64,000 nucleotides of DNA, from the NCBI GenBank assembly GCA_900696685.1, contig CAADHA010000075.1:59033-123032 (forward strand). Reading direction: 5' to 3'. This document shows positions 25,079 through 33,808 of the stretch, one piece after another. Numbering within the stretch: the stretch's first letter is position 1; each line of letters opens with the position of its first letter. The position numbers and the translations under genes were made by a program. This stretch comes from an uncultured Planctomycetota bacterium (GTDB lineage Bacteria > Planctomycetota > Phycisphaerae > Phycisphaerales > UBA5793). The notes under the pieces were generated by a model that saw only the letters and a program-made list of their open reading frames with translations, was not told the DNA's origin and searched no databases.

Positions 25079-26161
25079 TTACGCTCCTTTCCCGGTCGCT
25101 GTGAAGCGACCTTTCTCGACTTTGTGGAATCGCGCGTCCTTGCCCTTGGCGGCGATCTCGCGGATCATGGCCGCGTAGAGCGTGGCGTGCGGCGTGGCCC
25201 CGTTCGTTTTCCAGCCCGCTGCGATGGCGCGCTCTGCGATCGTCTTGGCGTCGAGAGGTTCCTTGGCCCGCGCCAGCACCTGGGCGGCGGCATCCAAGCC
25301 ACTCAGGCCCTCGCGCTTCTTGCGGGGTTTGGCATCGGCCTTGCCGTCCTTGCCCGCGGTCTTCGTCGTCGCGCTCGTGCGTGCCTTCGCAGCGCCGCGA
25401 TCCGGCGGCATGGTGATGCCGATCTGCGCTGGCGATTTGCCCGTCAACTGCTTGATGGACTGCTTGATGTGGAAGACACCGGTGACATTGCCCGACGCGT
25501 TCACCTCGCGGCAGCCGGTCTTCTCATCGATGGGCGAGTCGGCGGGCACGCGGTAGAGCAACGGCGTCTTGCCGTCGATGCGGAAGTACAACTCGTGGAG
25601 TTTGCCGTTCTTCTTCCAGCAGACGTGGTTCCTGCTGGTGGGCAGGTTCTCGACCTGCTTGGCGATCTCGGCGAACTCCGGCTTGTTGACCAGCGCGATG
25701 CGCGGCGGTGTGCGTCGGCCCTTGCGCTTCTCGGCCGGCGGCGTCGCGGGCGTCGTGCCCTGCTGCGCCGCGGCTTGCTCGGCCTTCTTCACCCAGCGCG
25801 AGCGTTCCTTGCCGTTGACGATCTCGGTCCGCATGACCAGGCCCTTCGCGGCGGCCTTTGCGTCGCGCTCGGCGATGCGTGCGGCGTCCCTGTCAACAAC
25901 GCGGCCCCCGGGTTTCACGCCGGAGGCCGGTTTGGCGTCCTTGTTGTCGCTCGCCTTCGGTGGCGGCGTGCTGGCCGTCTTGGGCGGCCCGACCTCGCTG
26001 CGAAGCCGCTGGGCGGACTTGATCCGCACCTTCTTCTTCGTCTCGACATTCGTGGCGTCCCAGCCGCCGTGTCGGCTCTCGGCGTCGATGCACACCCGGG
26101 CGATCTTGCCGGAGACCTTCGCGGTGTAGGTGTTTCCGATCCTGACCTCGTTCTTCTTCAT
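25079..26161 (-). CDS. HARE-HTH domain protein of the prophage
   Basis: 360 residues. The C-terminal 80 residues match the HARE-HTH winged-helix domain ([57 protein letters not shown]). This domain is known from restriction, chromatin and polymerase delta-subunit proteins. The N-terminal part has a small beta domain ([20 protein letters not shown]), a Lys/Pro-rich linker, and a central domain with [20 protein letters not shown]. The protein likely binds nucleic acid and could direct modification or silence host functions. It is the largest gene of the leftward cluster and separated by three bases from the next. Confidence 0.72.
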   Translation of the reverse strand: MKKNEVRIGNTYTAKVSGKIARVCIDAESRHGGWDATNVETKKKVRIKSAQRLRSEVGPPKTASTPPPKASDNKDAKPASGVKPGGRVVDRDAARIAERDAKAAAKGLVMRTEIVNGKERSRWVKKAEQAAAQQGTTPATPPAEKRKGRRTPPRIALVNKPEFAEIAKQVENLPTSRNHVCWKKNGKLHELYFRIDGKTPLLYRVPADSPIDEKTGCREVNASGNVTGVFHIKQSIKQLTGKSPAQIGITMPPDRGAAKARTSATTKTAGKDGKADAKPRKKREGLSGLDAAAQVLARAKEPLDAKTIAERAIAAGWKTNGATPHATLYAAMIREIAAKGKDARFHKVEKGRFTATGKGA

Positions 26162-26206
26162 CGTGCTGCTCCTTTCAAGAGAGCGGTTGGTGGAAATGGC
26201 CCGCCG

Positions 26207-26515
26207 TCACGCGACGGCGAGTTCTTCGATGACTGCAAAGTTGGGCGACACGGTCCAGCGCGGCCGGCCGCTGGCATCGGTGGCGATGATGCGGCTGCTG
26301 ACGTTGGATACGTCGGCGAAGGCGTCGAACATGCGCTGCGTGGCGCGACGGGCGGCGGCCACGATGCCCTCAGGCGTGCCGTCGTGGCTTGCGACGAGGT
26401 GGCCGAGGACGATGCCGTCGCGATCGCAGGCCTCGCGGATGACGACATTGGGCGCGGTGGCGCGGTTGCGGCGGCTGGCCCGCTTGCGTTCGATGTGGAT
26501 GGTGCTCGTGTTCAT
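26207..26515 (-). CDS. Small hypothetical protein
   Basis: 102 residues. The N-terminus is basic (IERKRASRRNRATAP), followed by an alpha/beta segment (GIVAAARRATQRMFDAFADV and RIIATDASGRPRWTVSPN). No family recognised. It is spaced 45 bases from the HARE-HTH gene and may be in the same transcript. The annotation rests on open frame, ribosome-binding context and cluster position. Confidence 0.55.
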   Translation of the reverse strand: MNTSTIHIERKRASRRNRATAPNVVIREACDRDGIVLGHLVASHDGTPEGIVAAARRATQRMFDAFADVSNVSSRIIATDASGRPRWTVSPNFAVIEELAVA

Positions 26516-26527
26516 GGTTCTTCTTCC

Positions 26528-26764
26528 TCACTTGCCCGCAGGCACCGGTGTGATCTCGATGGCGCGGTTGCACGCCGGGCAGACGGCCTTGGTCGGCCGC
26601 GCCGATGCTCGCCCCGCCTCGTACGCACGTTGCAGCGCGTCCTTGACGCACCACACCGCGAGGTCGTGGAAGTCGAGGCTGTCGCTGCTGCGGGTCTCCA
26701 AGGTCTCAAGGCCCAGCGCCTCGCGGGCGATGGTGTTCAACTGGTTGTCGCGCGTCTTGCTCAT
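26528..26764 (-). CDS. DUF6900-like small protein
   Basis: 78 residues. The segment LNTIAREALGLETLETRSSD followed by SLDFHDLAVWCVKDALQRAY is the conserved core I associate with DUF6900, a family of phage and plasmid proteins of unknown function. A CPACN pair at the C-terminus with another upstream Cys may bind metal. It is the third gene of the leftward cluster, 12 bases before the next small gene. Confidence 0.65.
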   Translation of the reverse strand: MSKTRDNQLNTIAREALGLETLETRSSDSLDFHDLAVWCVKDALQRAYEAGRASARPTKAVCPACNRAIEITPVPAGK

Positions 26765-26788
26765 GGTGATTCCTTCCTGCGTGGTCGT

Positions 26789-27043
26789 TCAGCAGCCCGC
26801 GACGCGTTCGATCTCGAGGCGCACCGCGTGGATTTCGGAGTTGGTGCAGCGCGGCCGTCCGTGGCGATCGCTGCCGTAGATCGCCTTGGCGGTCGCCGTC
26901 GCGGCGGCCCAGCGCTCGTCGTCGCCGCTGTGGCGCGAGAGTTCGAGGCAGGTCTCGCCGAACAGAATCTGCGCCCCGTAGTCGGCGTCGCGGATTTCGA
27001 CATCGCCCCGCTCGCCCTTGATGGTGATCTGCTTGATGGTCAT
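26789..27043 (-). CDS. Small hypothetical protein
   Basis: 84 residues with a beta-rich start (MTIKQITIKGERGDVEIRDA) and helical end (EIHAVRLEIERVAGC). It has two internal Cys. Not recognised. Spacing of 24 bases to the DUF6900-like gene supports co-transcription. Confidence 0.58.
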   Translation of the reverse strand: MTIKQITIKGERGDVEIRDADYGAQILFGETCLELSRHSGDDERWAAATATAKAIYGSDRHGRPRCTNSEIHAVRLEIERVAGC

Positions 27044-27085
27044 GGTCGTGGTCCTTTCCCGCGTCGTTGCGGCTGGCGGTGTGGT

Positions 27086-27556
27086 TCAGATGGTCGTGAC
27101 GTTGGCGACGAGCATGCAGGCTCGCACCACCGCGTCGAGTTCGTCGCGCTGGCCGGCGTCGAGCGCATCGAGGTTCTTCTCGAAGATGCGCTCGGCCAGC
27201 GCCCGCCTCGTGTTGTCGATGTCGACGGGCTGGAGGCTGTACGTCGGGGCGTAGTTGTCGCTCACAGAGACGTTCGCGCAGCCGGTCTTGTACGCGGTGA
27301 GTCCGTTCTCGAAGTCGTGATCAGCGAAGGCGTGGACCTGCTTGCGCACCGAGTTGATCTCGATGTAGAGGCTGTTGATCCGCGTGCCGGCGTGGATCAC
27401 CGGCGTCTTGCCCGCCGCGTGATCGCGATCCCAGAAGGCGAGGATCTGCGCATCGTCGTAGCCCTTGCGGCGGAGATACTCGAGGTCGCTGATCGAGTGC
27501 ATCGGGTGCTCGCGCAGGCGCTTGCTCAGGTCGTTGTTGGTCGTTGGCGTCGTCAT
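27086..27556 (-). CDS. Hypothetical prophage protein, first gene of the leftward cluster
   Basis: About 156 residues, starting at ATG 27556 with GAAAGGAG nine bases upstream. The frame stays open to 27721, but the extension covers the regulatory repeats. It includes SISDLEYLRRKGYDDAQILA, a likely small helical domain, and a beta-rich mid-section (GTRINSLYIEINSVRKQVHA). It stands first in a leftward set of eight small genes and faces the late operon. Function unknown. Confidence 0.62.
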   Translation of the reverse strand: MTTPTTNNDLSKRLREHPMHSISDLEYLRRKGYDDAQILAFWDRDHAAGKTPVIHAGTRINSLYIEINSVRKQVHAFADHDFENGLTAYKTGCANVSVSDNYAPTYSLQPVDIDNTRRALAERIFEKNLDALDAGQRDELDAVVRACMLVANVTTI

Positions 27557-27677
27557 GGTGTTGGCTCCTTTCGCCGTTGTTTGCGGGCGGCGTATTCCGC
27601 CTCGCATTGCACACATCAGGGCATGAGCAGCGCGACAATGCAAGGCGATTCGCCGAGGATTCCAGCACATTTCGCAG

Positions 27678-27725
27678 ATTGTGGGGAAGTGGCCATGAAT
27701 GTGGGGAACCTCGATGCACATGGGG
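27678..27725. promoter_or_regulatory. Operator-like repeats in the divergent region before the late operon
   Basis: GTGGGG (27681-27686), GTGGGG (27701-27706) and ATGGGG (27720-27725) are spaced 20 and 19 bases apart, about two turns, with flanks ATTGTGGGGAA, AATGTGGGGAA and CACATGGGGC. The last matches the repeats at 14575-14584, so the same regulator may bind both regions. The 301-base gap (27557-27857) lies between the leftward cluster and the rightward late genes. Duplicated GCTAGG at 27734-27750 follows. Confidence 0.5.
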
Positions 27726-27857
27726 CGAAGTCCGCTAGGAACCTGCTAGGCCAGGCCGAACATCGCGCCGTGTTCGCCCACGTTGGACAGCGTTCGCGGG
27801 TGGCCGGATGCCTCGCCTTACGCGCGCCCGGCGCGACACGGGCGAAGGAGGGCCGCC

Positions 27858-28112
27858 GTGCCGACGCCGCGTGAAGACCAGCCCGACCGACCCGGCGGCC
27901 TCAACCCGGCCGCTCTATCGGTGACCGACACGGCGCGCACGTTGACGCGCGTCGGCGGCCAGGCGATCACCGTAGCGATGATCCAGCGTGACATCGACGA
28001 TGGCGCGCCGACGAACGCCGACGGCACGATCAACCTCATGTACTACGCCGCGTGGCTCGTGCGGGAACTGGCCGAGCGCGGCAATGCGGCTGGGGCCAAT
28101 CGTGGCGATTGA
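27858..28112 (+). CDS. Small DNA-binding-like protein, candidate terminase small subunit
   Basis: 84 residues with GTG start at 27858, six bases after AAGGAGG (27845-27851). The C-terminal 55 residues (SVTDTARTLTRVGGQAITVA, then a run ending LMYYAAWLVRELAE) resemble a helix-turn-helix module that recurs at the N-terminus of the neighbouring large terminase. Small terminase subunits bind pac or cos DNA and are usually the gene before the large subunit, so that role is likely but unproven. It overlaps the terminase start by 29 bases. Confidence 0.6.
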   Translation: MPTPREDQPDRPGGLNPAALSVTDTARTLTRVGGQAITVAMIQRDIDDGAPTNADGTINLMYYAAWLVRELAERGNAAGANRGD

Positions 28113-30399
28113 CCCGCGCAGCCTCAAACCCGGCGAACTCTGCCGCCTGCTCAACTCGACTCCGCTGGGCGAGGTGATCAGTGAGCGGCAACTGCACCGC
28201 CACCGTACCCGTGCCGGCTATCGCATCGGCGACGGCAAGACCGTCGACCTGCTCCGCTACACCGCCTGGCTGGTGATCGGGCGCCATGAACGCCTCGCCG
28301 GTGAAGACGCAGCCGAGGATGATGCGTTCGATCAGAATGTCGATGCGATGCGTCAGCGCGACTTGCCCGAGTCATTCGCCGGCCGGGACATCGACGCATT
28401 GCCCGAGATCCTCGACCCGAGCCGCAAGGAAACCTGCCGCCGCAACTTCCGCCTCTTCTGCGAGACCTACTTCCCGCAGACCTTCCACCTGCCGTGGTCG
28501 CCGGATCACCTCAAGGTCATCGCCAGGATCGAGCAGGCTGTGCTCGAAGGCGGGCTCTTCGCGATGGCGATGCCCAGGGGCAGCGGCAAGACGAGTCTGT
28601 GCGAAACAGCGTGTCTCTGGGCTTTGCTTTACGGCCATCGGGATTTCGTCGCCCTCATCGGCTCCGACGAAGAGCACGCCAGCCAGATGCTCGAATCGAT
28701 CAAGGCCGAACTGGAGAACAGCGAAGCGCTGCTGCACGACTTCCCCGAGGCGTGCTTCCCCATCCACTGCCTCGACGGCATCCACCAGCGCGCGGCCGGT
28801 CAACTCTTCGAGGGCCGTCAGACGCACATTGGATGGACAGCCCACGAGATCGTGCTGCCGACCGTGCCCGGGTCGCTGCCCTCGGGCGGCATCATCCGTG
28901 TCGCGGGCATCACCGGCCGCATCCGAGGTATGAAGTACAAGCGGCCCGATGGTCGCAGCGTCCGCCCCTCACTCGTGCTCATCGACGATCCGCAGACGGA
29001 CGAATCGGCGCGATCTCCATCGCAGTGCGCCACCCGCGAACGCATCCTCGCCGGCGCCATTCTCGGCCTGGCGGGCCCGGGGCGCAAGATCGCCGGTCTC
29101 ATGACACTCACCGTCGTGCGGCCCGATGACCTGGCCGACCGCCTGCTCGACCGCGACAAGCACCCGCAGTGGCAGGGGCAACGCACCAAGATGGTCTACT
29201 CCTTCCCGAGCCGTGAGCAGTTATGGGCGGAGTACGCGCGCCTGCGCGCTGAAGGGTTGCGTGCCGACGAGGGCATCACCCGCGCCACCGAGTTCTACGG
29301 CCAGCACCGCGACGAGATGGATGAGGGCGCCGAGGTCGCGTGGCCGGACCGGTTCAATCATGATGAACTCAGCGCCATTCAGCACGCGATGAACCTGCGC
29401 CTCCAGGATGAGGCCGCATTCTGGGCCGAGTACCAGAATGAGCCATTGCCCGAGAGCACCGCACTCGACGAGGATCTGCTCACCGCCGAGCAGATCATCG
29501 CCAAGGTCAACGGCCACGAGCGAGCCGAAGTGCCGATTGGTTCGTCCCTGCTGACCATGTTCATCGACGTGCAAGCCAAGGCGCTCTTCTGGCTCGTCGT
29601 CGCGTGGGAGGAGGATTTCACCGGCAATGTGATCGAGTACGGCACCGAGCCGGATCAGAAGGAACCGTACTTCACCCTCCGCGACATCCGCCGGACACTC
29701 GCGGCCGCTTCGCCACGCGCCGGCCTCGAAGGCGCGGTCTACGCCGGGCTCGAACGCCTCACCGACACCATGCTCGGCAGGGAGTGGAAACGCGACGACG
29801 GCGCGATGGTCCGCATCGACCGGTGCCTCATCGATGCCAACTGGGGGCAGTCATCGGACGTGGTCTACCAATTCTGCCGCCAGAGCCGCCATGCGAACCT
29901 CATCATGCCCAGCCACGGCCGGTACGTCGGCGCTTCGAGCATTCCCTTCAGCGAGTACAAGCGCATGCGCGGCGACCGCGTCGGCCTGAACTGGCGCATC
30001 CCCGTCATCACCGGCAAGCGGGCGGTGCGCCACGTCGTCTTCGACACGAACTACTGGAAGTCATTCGTGCAGGCGCGGTTGGCGGTGCCGATGGGTGATC
30101 CTGGATGCCTGTCGCTCTTCGGCCGCACCGGCGCCTCGTCGAATCGCACAGCGACGAATCATCAACTCTTCGCCGAGCACCTGACCAGCGAGTACCGCGT
30201 GAAGACGCAAGGTCGCGGCCGGACCGTCGATGAGTGGAAACTCCGCGTGGACGGCCTCGACAACCACTGGCTCGACTGCATGGTGGGCTGCGCCGTCGCG
30301 GCGTCGATGCAGGGCGCCGTCCTCTATGGCACCGACATCCGCCCGGTCCCACGCCGACGCATCCGCCTCTCCGACCTCCAGGGAGGGAGGCGGCGATGA
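28084..30399 (+). CDS. Phage terminase large subunit
   Basis: 771 residues. Walker A is MPRGSGKTS near residue 163 and Walker B LVLIDDPQ near 297. The RNase-H-like nuclease begins with TMFIDVQAK near 491 and includes RCLIDANWGQSSD. This is the ATPase motor plus nuclease that cuts and packages DNA into the prohead. It is longer than usual because about 130 extra residues at the N-terminus carry a helix-turn-helix-like module (SLKPGELCRLLNSTPLGEVI) like that of the preceding small protein. The start may be ATG 28084 or GTG 28102; neither has a strong ribosome-binding site. Confidence 0.9.
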   Translation: MRLGPIVAIDPRSLKPGELCRLLNSTPLGEVISERQLHRHRTRAGYRIGDGKTVDLLRYTAWLVIGRHERLAGEDAAEDDAFDQNVDAMRQRDLPESFAGRDIDALPEILDPSRKETCRRNFRLFCETYFPQTFHLPWSPDHLKVIARIEQAVLEGGLFAMAMPRGSGKTSLCETACLWALLYGHRDFVALIGSDEEHASQMLESIKAELENSEALLHDFPEACFPIHCLDGIHQRAAGQLFEGRQTHIGWTAHEIVLPTVPGSLPSGGIIRVAGITGRIRGMKYKRPDGRSVRPSLVLIDDPQTDESARSPSQCATRERILAGAILGLAGPGRKIAGLMTLTVVRPDDLADRLLDRDKHPQWQGQRTKMVYSFPSREQLWAEYARLRAEGLRADEGITRATEFYGQHRDEMDEGAEVAWPDRFNHDELSAIQHAMNLRLQDEAAFWAEYQNEPLPESTALDEDLLTAEQIIAKVNGHERAEVPIGSSLLTMFIDVQAKALFWLVVAWEEDFTGNVIEYGTEPDQKEPYFTLRDIRRTLAAASPRAGLEGAVYAGLERLTDTMLGREWKRDDGAMVRIDRCLIDANWGQSSDVVYQFCRQSRHANLIMPSHGRYVGASSIPFSEYKRMRGDRVGLNWRIPVITGKRAVRHVVFDTNYWKSFVQARLAVPMGDPGCLSLFGRTGASSNRTATNHQLFAEHLTSEYRVKTQGRGRTVDEWKLRVDGLDNHWLDCMVGCAVAASMQGAVLYGTDIRPVPRRRIRLSDLQGGRRR

Positions 30400-30581
30400 G
30401 TGAGATGACCGCCCAGCAGAAGCACGAACCCGAGCCGCGCGGCATCCGCTGCCCCAAGTGTGGCTGCGGCCACTTCGAGGTCATCTACACCCGCCGCATC
30501 CCCGGCGGGGCGATCCGAAGGCGGCGCGAATGTCGGCACTGCGGCAGAAGGGTGACGACGACGGAGCGGATGGGAGCATGA
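30396..30581 (+). CDS. Small zinc-ribbon protein, NrdR-like
   Basis: 61 residues, starting in an ATGA overlap with the terminase stop. CPKCGCGHFEVIYTRRIPGG followed by a basic RRRECRHCGRRVTT is very like the zinc ribbon of NrdR, the repressor of ribonucleotide reductase genes, but the ATP-cone domain is absent. It is the last gene before the first cargo block, and would normally be followed by the portal gene. A DNA- or RNA-binding role is likely. Confidence 0.7.
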   Translation: MSEMTAQQKHEPEPRGIRCPKCGCGHFEVIYTRRIPGGAIRRRRECRHCGRRVTTTERMGA

Positions 30582-30611
30582 ACACGTTGCGATGAGATCA
30601 GCAATCGTGGC

Positions 30612-32840
30612 TCAATTGCGAGGCGGCGGCCAGTCTACAAGATAGGGTTGACGACCCAGGTCATTACTCGATGGATCCCACCACTGCAAGTCAGCTCGAA
30701 AGGCATCCCTCTCAACTCGCTTCACAACAGCGCCATCCCGGTCGAGCCAGAAGAAGAATCCCAATTCACTATTCCCCTGTTTGTAGAAGTCGACTGCAAC
30801 ATACTTCTGATGAGGGGCTGTTATGGAGTAGGAGAGCACGCCCATCCTTTCCTTCTGATAGCACTCCAGAGGCATCAGCACCTTGTACCATTGGACGAGC
30901 CGGCCTGCGTCCGGGTCATCAGGCCATGCTTCACTCGATCCGTGGCGGTTGATCCAGCCCATCGATGCGCCCTGCACGGGTTTGATCGCACATACGATGC
31001 CTGGCCACACCGGCCCAATTGGGAAGTCAAACTTCTCCAGTTCGGCGGTGCCGTGCCGGTCTCCCGTGCAGATCAGCAGTCCGGCGTCAGCCCACCAGTG
31101 CCACGCATTCAACTGCCCAAGATGCCACGCCTCGAACAACACATCACCACCGAAGTCGTACACCCGGATCGCCTGGGCGTGCCCTTCTGTATCTCGATGC
31201 AAGACAACAATCTCGGAGTCGGGCAATTCAGGGAATACATCCACTACCAGAAAATGAGCTACGGCAAATGACACTGGTTTCCAAGGTCGATCCCAGTCTT
31301 CGGGCAGGTCAGGCGGATGAGATGGACTGTCCGGCTGGGTCTGCCAGATTGGCCGCATCAGGTCATCAAGTTCCGTCATCCACAACTGCCCCCGGGTACT
31401 GTTCTCGCCTGTGGAAACGGCGAAAAGGGCAACGCGACCACCACCGAGGCGGGCTGGACGCTCGATGATCTTGGCAACGGCAGTATTCTGTGCCGCGCCA
31501 TCGCCTCCGCCGATCGATCCGATCACTTTACCCAGGGAGGTGACCAGTTGGGCCTCCCTTCCTTCATTGATGAGTCGGAAGTGCGAGGGCCTCGTCAGGC
31601 CGTACCACACCACGCCCAAGGCCGTTGCAAGTATGATCACCGCCACCGACACTGCACCCACGGCGGTCGTGGCAATCGGATGGCGCGCCATCCATCTCGT
31701 CACGCCGATCCATGCCGATCGGCGGCGCGCATCGAGCGCGTCGCCGTGGAGGTGCCGTTCGATATCATTCTTGAGGGCCTCCGCCGACTGGTAGCGGTGG
31801 TCGCGGTTCTTGGCCATCGACCGGGTCACGATCGCCTCCAGATCCCCGCGGAAGCGCCGGTCAAGACTCGAAAGCGGCCGAGGCTCCATCTCCCTCACCA
31901 TGACCGTCGCCTGGTAGATTGTCGAGCTGCGCGGGTCGAGGGCCGGTACGCCGCTGAGCAGTTCGTAGAGCACTGCACCCAGCGAGTACACATCCGACCG
32001 GCTGTCGATGTTCGTCGAGTCGCCATCGCACTGCTCCGGGCTCATGTACTGGAGTGTGCCCACGAGTTGCCCGACCTGCGTCTGCTGCGTCGTCACCGCA
32101 ATGTCGGAATTCGTGGTGCGGGCCACGCCGAAGTCGATGACCTTCGGTTCGCCGGCCGGATCCACGAGAATGTTGGCCGGCTTGAGGTCGCGGTGGATCA
32201 CGCCCTTCTGGTGGCCGTGGTGGATCGCATCGCAGACCTTCACAAAGAGTTCCAGCCGCTGGGGAATGGAGAGGTCAGCCTGTCGGGCGTACTCGGTGAT
32301 TGTCCGCGCTTCGGGGATGTACTCCATTGCGAAGTAGGGAATGGCCTCGCCGCCCTCGCGCATCGACTCCTCGACATGGGCGCCGGCCTCGTAGATCTGG
32401 GCGATGTTGGGGTGGCGCAGGCGCGCGAGAATCTCCGCCTCGTCGCGGAAGCGTCGCAGGCTTTGCCGTGAGAGAATTCCGCGGCGCATCACTTTGAGCG
32501 CGACGGGTCGGTGCGGCGACTCCTGCATGGCCTGGTAAACCACACCCATGCCGCCATGCGCGATGACGCACTCGATTGTGTACTGGCCGATACGGCGGCC
32601 GGCCGGCTCCTCCTCGCCATCCGTCGTCAGCGAGTGAGCCAGCAGATCGGCGATGCCGTCCATCGGCGTCGCCAGGAAACTCCCTGCCGACTCCGCGTCG
32701 GCCAGCAGCGATCGAACATCATCGAGCAGGTCCACATCGTTCCGGCACTGCCCCGCCAGCCATGCCTCGCGCTCGCGTGCCGGCAGATCGCATGCTCCAT
32801 GAAAGAGCGCCCTGGCTCGCTGGTATCGTGATGCATCCAT
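30612..32840 (-). CDS. Transmembrane Ser/Thr protein kinase (Hanks type) in prophage cargo
   Basis: 742 residues. The kinase domain (about 85-365) has the glycine loop AHGGMGVVY, lysine K116 in ALKVMRR, catalytic HRDLKPANILVD near 215, DFGVAR near 235 and the SPEQ substrate region. A membrane helix lies near residues 390-415 and a 320-residue extracytoplasmic part of unknown fold follows. It is 23 bases downstream of an ECF sigma factor gene on the same strand, a pairing common in planctomycetes where the kinase is thought to control the sigma factor. Its place between terminase and portal genes is unusual. Confidence 0.9.
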   Translation of the reverse strand: MDASRYQRARALFHGACDLPAREREAWLAGQCRNDVDLLDDVRSLLADAESAGSFLATPMDGIADLLAHSLTTDGEEEPAGRRIGQYTIECVIAHGGMGVVYQAMQESPHRPVALKVMRRGILSRQSLRRFRDEAEILARLRHPNIAQIYEAGAHVEESMREGGEAIPYFAMEYIPEARTITEYARQADLSIPQRLELFVKVCDAIHHGHQKGVIHRDLKPANILVDPAGEPKVIDFGVARTTNSDIAVTTQQTQVGQLVGTLQYMSPEQCDGDSTNIDSRSDVYSLGAVLYELLSGVPALDPRSSTIYQATVMVREMEPRPLSSLDRRFRGDLEAIVTRSMAKNRDHRYQSAEALKNDIERHLHGDALDARRRSAWIGVTRWMARHPIATTAVGAVSVAVIILATALGVVWYGLTRPSHFRLINEGREAQLVTSLGKVIGSIGGGDGAAQNTAVAKIIERPARLGGGRVALFAVSTGENSTRGQLWMTELDDLMRPIWQTQPDSPSHPPDLPEDWDRPWKPVSFAVAHFLVVDVFPELPDSEIVVLHRDTEGHAQAIRVYDFGGDVLFEAWHLGQLNAWHWWADAGLLICTGDRHGTAELEKFDFPIGPVWPGIVCAIKPVQGASMGWINRHGSSEAWPDDPDAGRLVQWYKVLMPLECYQKERMGVLSYSITAPHQKYVAVDFYKQGNSELGFFFWLDRDGAVVKRVERDAFRADLQWWDPSSNDLGRQPYLVDWPPPRN

Positions 32841-32863
32841 GGGTCAAGACTTCCGGCAAGTCA

Positions 32864-33466
32864 TCAAACCATCTTTCGCTTCAGCCACGCTTGAGCCATC
32901 TTTGCGTCGTACTGAACCGTGCGTAGACTCACGCCGAGCATGTCGGCCGCCTCCTGCTGGTTCATCCCACCGAAGTAGAGCATCTCGATCACCTTGGCCT
33001 GGCGTTCGTCGAGCCGCGCAAGTTCCTCGAGCGCCTCGTGCAGCGCCAGGACATCGATGTCGCGCGCACTCCCATTAGGTGATGGTGTTTCGATGCCGCT
33101 GAGCGTGACGCGCAGACGATCACCCTGCCGCTTGAGCGCATCGCGGCTCCTGGCATGGTCGACCAGAATGCGGCGGATCATCTGCGCCGCCAGGGCGAGA
33201 AACTTCGTCCGGTCGGATACATCAAGGCGCCCGATCTTCCGCAGCCGCAGATAGGCCTCGTTGACGATCGCCGTGGCCTGGAGTGTGTGCCCGGGCCGCT
33301 CGCGGCTCAGATGCGCCTGCGCGAGGGCACGAAGCTCGGAGTACAGAGCCTCTGCGACGCCGTCAAGGCCGCCGCCGCCAGCCGCGGCCGCCTCTGTACA
33401 GCCTTCCGGGAGCGCATCAGTCGCCTCTGAGCCGGTTGTATCGACCTCTCCACAATGATCCGCCAC
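32864..33466 (-). CDS. ECF RNA polymerase sigma factor (TIGR02999-like) in prophage cargo
   Basis: About 200 residues. Region 2 resembles TIGR02999 (ALYSELRALAQAHLSRERPG, TAIVNEAYLRL) and region 4 has LDERQAKVIEMLYFGGMNQQ and the helix-turn-helix EAADMLGVSLRTVQYD. I take GTG 33466 as start, with GGAGGG just upstream; the frame stays open to 33727 but that part crosses the promoter. No anti-sigma gene is visible; the downstream kinase is the presumed regulator. The target promoters are unknown. Confidence 0.88.
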   Translation of the reverse strand: MADHCGEVDTTGSEATDALPEGCTEAAAAGGGGLDGVAEALYSELRALAQAHLSRERPGHTLQATAIVNEAYLRLRKIGRLDVSDRTKFLALAAQMIRRILVDHARSRDALKRQGDRLRVTLSGIETPSPNGSARDIDVLALHEALEELARLDERQAKVIEMLYFGGMNQQEAADMLGVSLRTVQYDAKMAQAWLKRKMV

Positions 33467-33559
33467 GCAAACCCTCCGGCCGCATCCCCCCAAGCCAGAC
33501 ACTGCCGCCCACCCTCCCGCCCGGGCCCGGAACCAGTCCGGACAGGAGAGTCTGGAAAC

Positions 33560-33588
33560 ATTCTGACACAAGAGTTGCGGGTTGTCAA
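33560..33588 (-). promoter_or_regulatory. Promoter for the ECF sigma-kinase operon
   Basis: On the minus strand TTGACA (complement of 33583-33588) is a perfect -35 element, with CAGAAT (complement of 33560-33565) 17 bases downstream as -10. Start of transcription would be near 33553, about 87 bases before the GTG. It lies in the 342-base divergent gap before the Kelch gene, whose strong AAGGAGG is at 33794-33800. I see no other gene in this gap. Confidence 0.6.
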
Positions 33589-33808
33589 GGGGGATTTCGC
33601 TTGAAGTTTGGGTGGGGCGAAAGAGAAACAGCCCGGTGTCACGGGGGAGCTTGCCGCCAGCCTCCTGAAGGGGATAACCGCTCGAAGACCTACAAGACTG
33701 CGTTATTCGAAGATGGCCGCGCGACATCCATGCAATCCTGCCAAGACCGGGCGTCGGACGATTGCGTACGAGTGTGTGACGGATTCAAATCATAAGGAGG
33801 TAGACGAT

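Noticed and set aside
23654..27874. A continuous 1406-codon open frame on the plus strand
   Set aside because: It lies opposite eight small minus-strand genes that each have a ribosome-binding site and protein-like sequence. High GC favours long antisense frames, and the translation is low in normal protein features.
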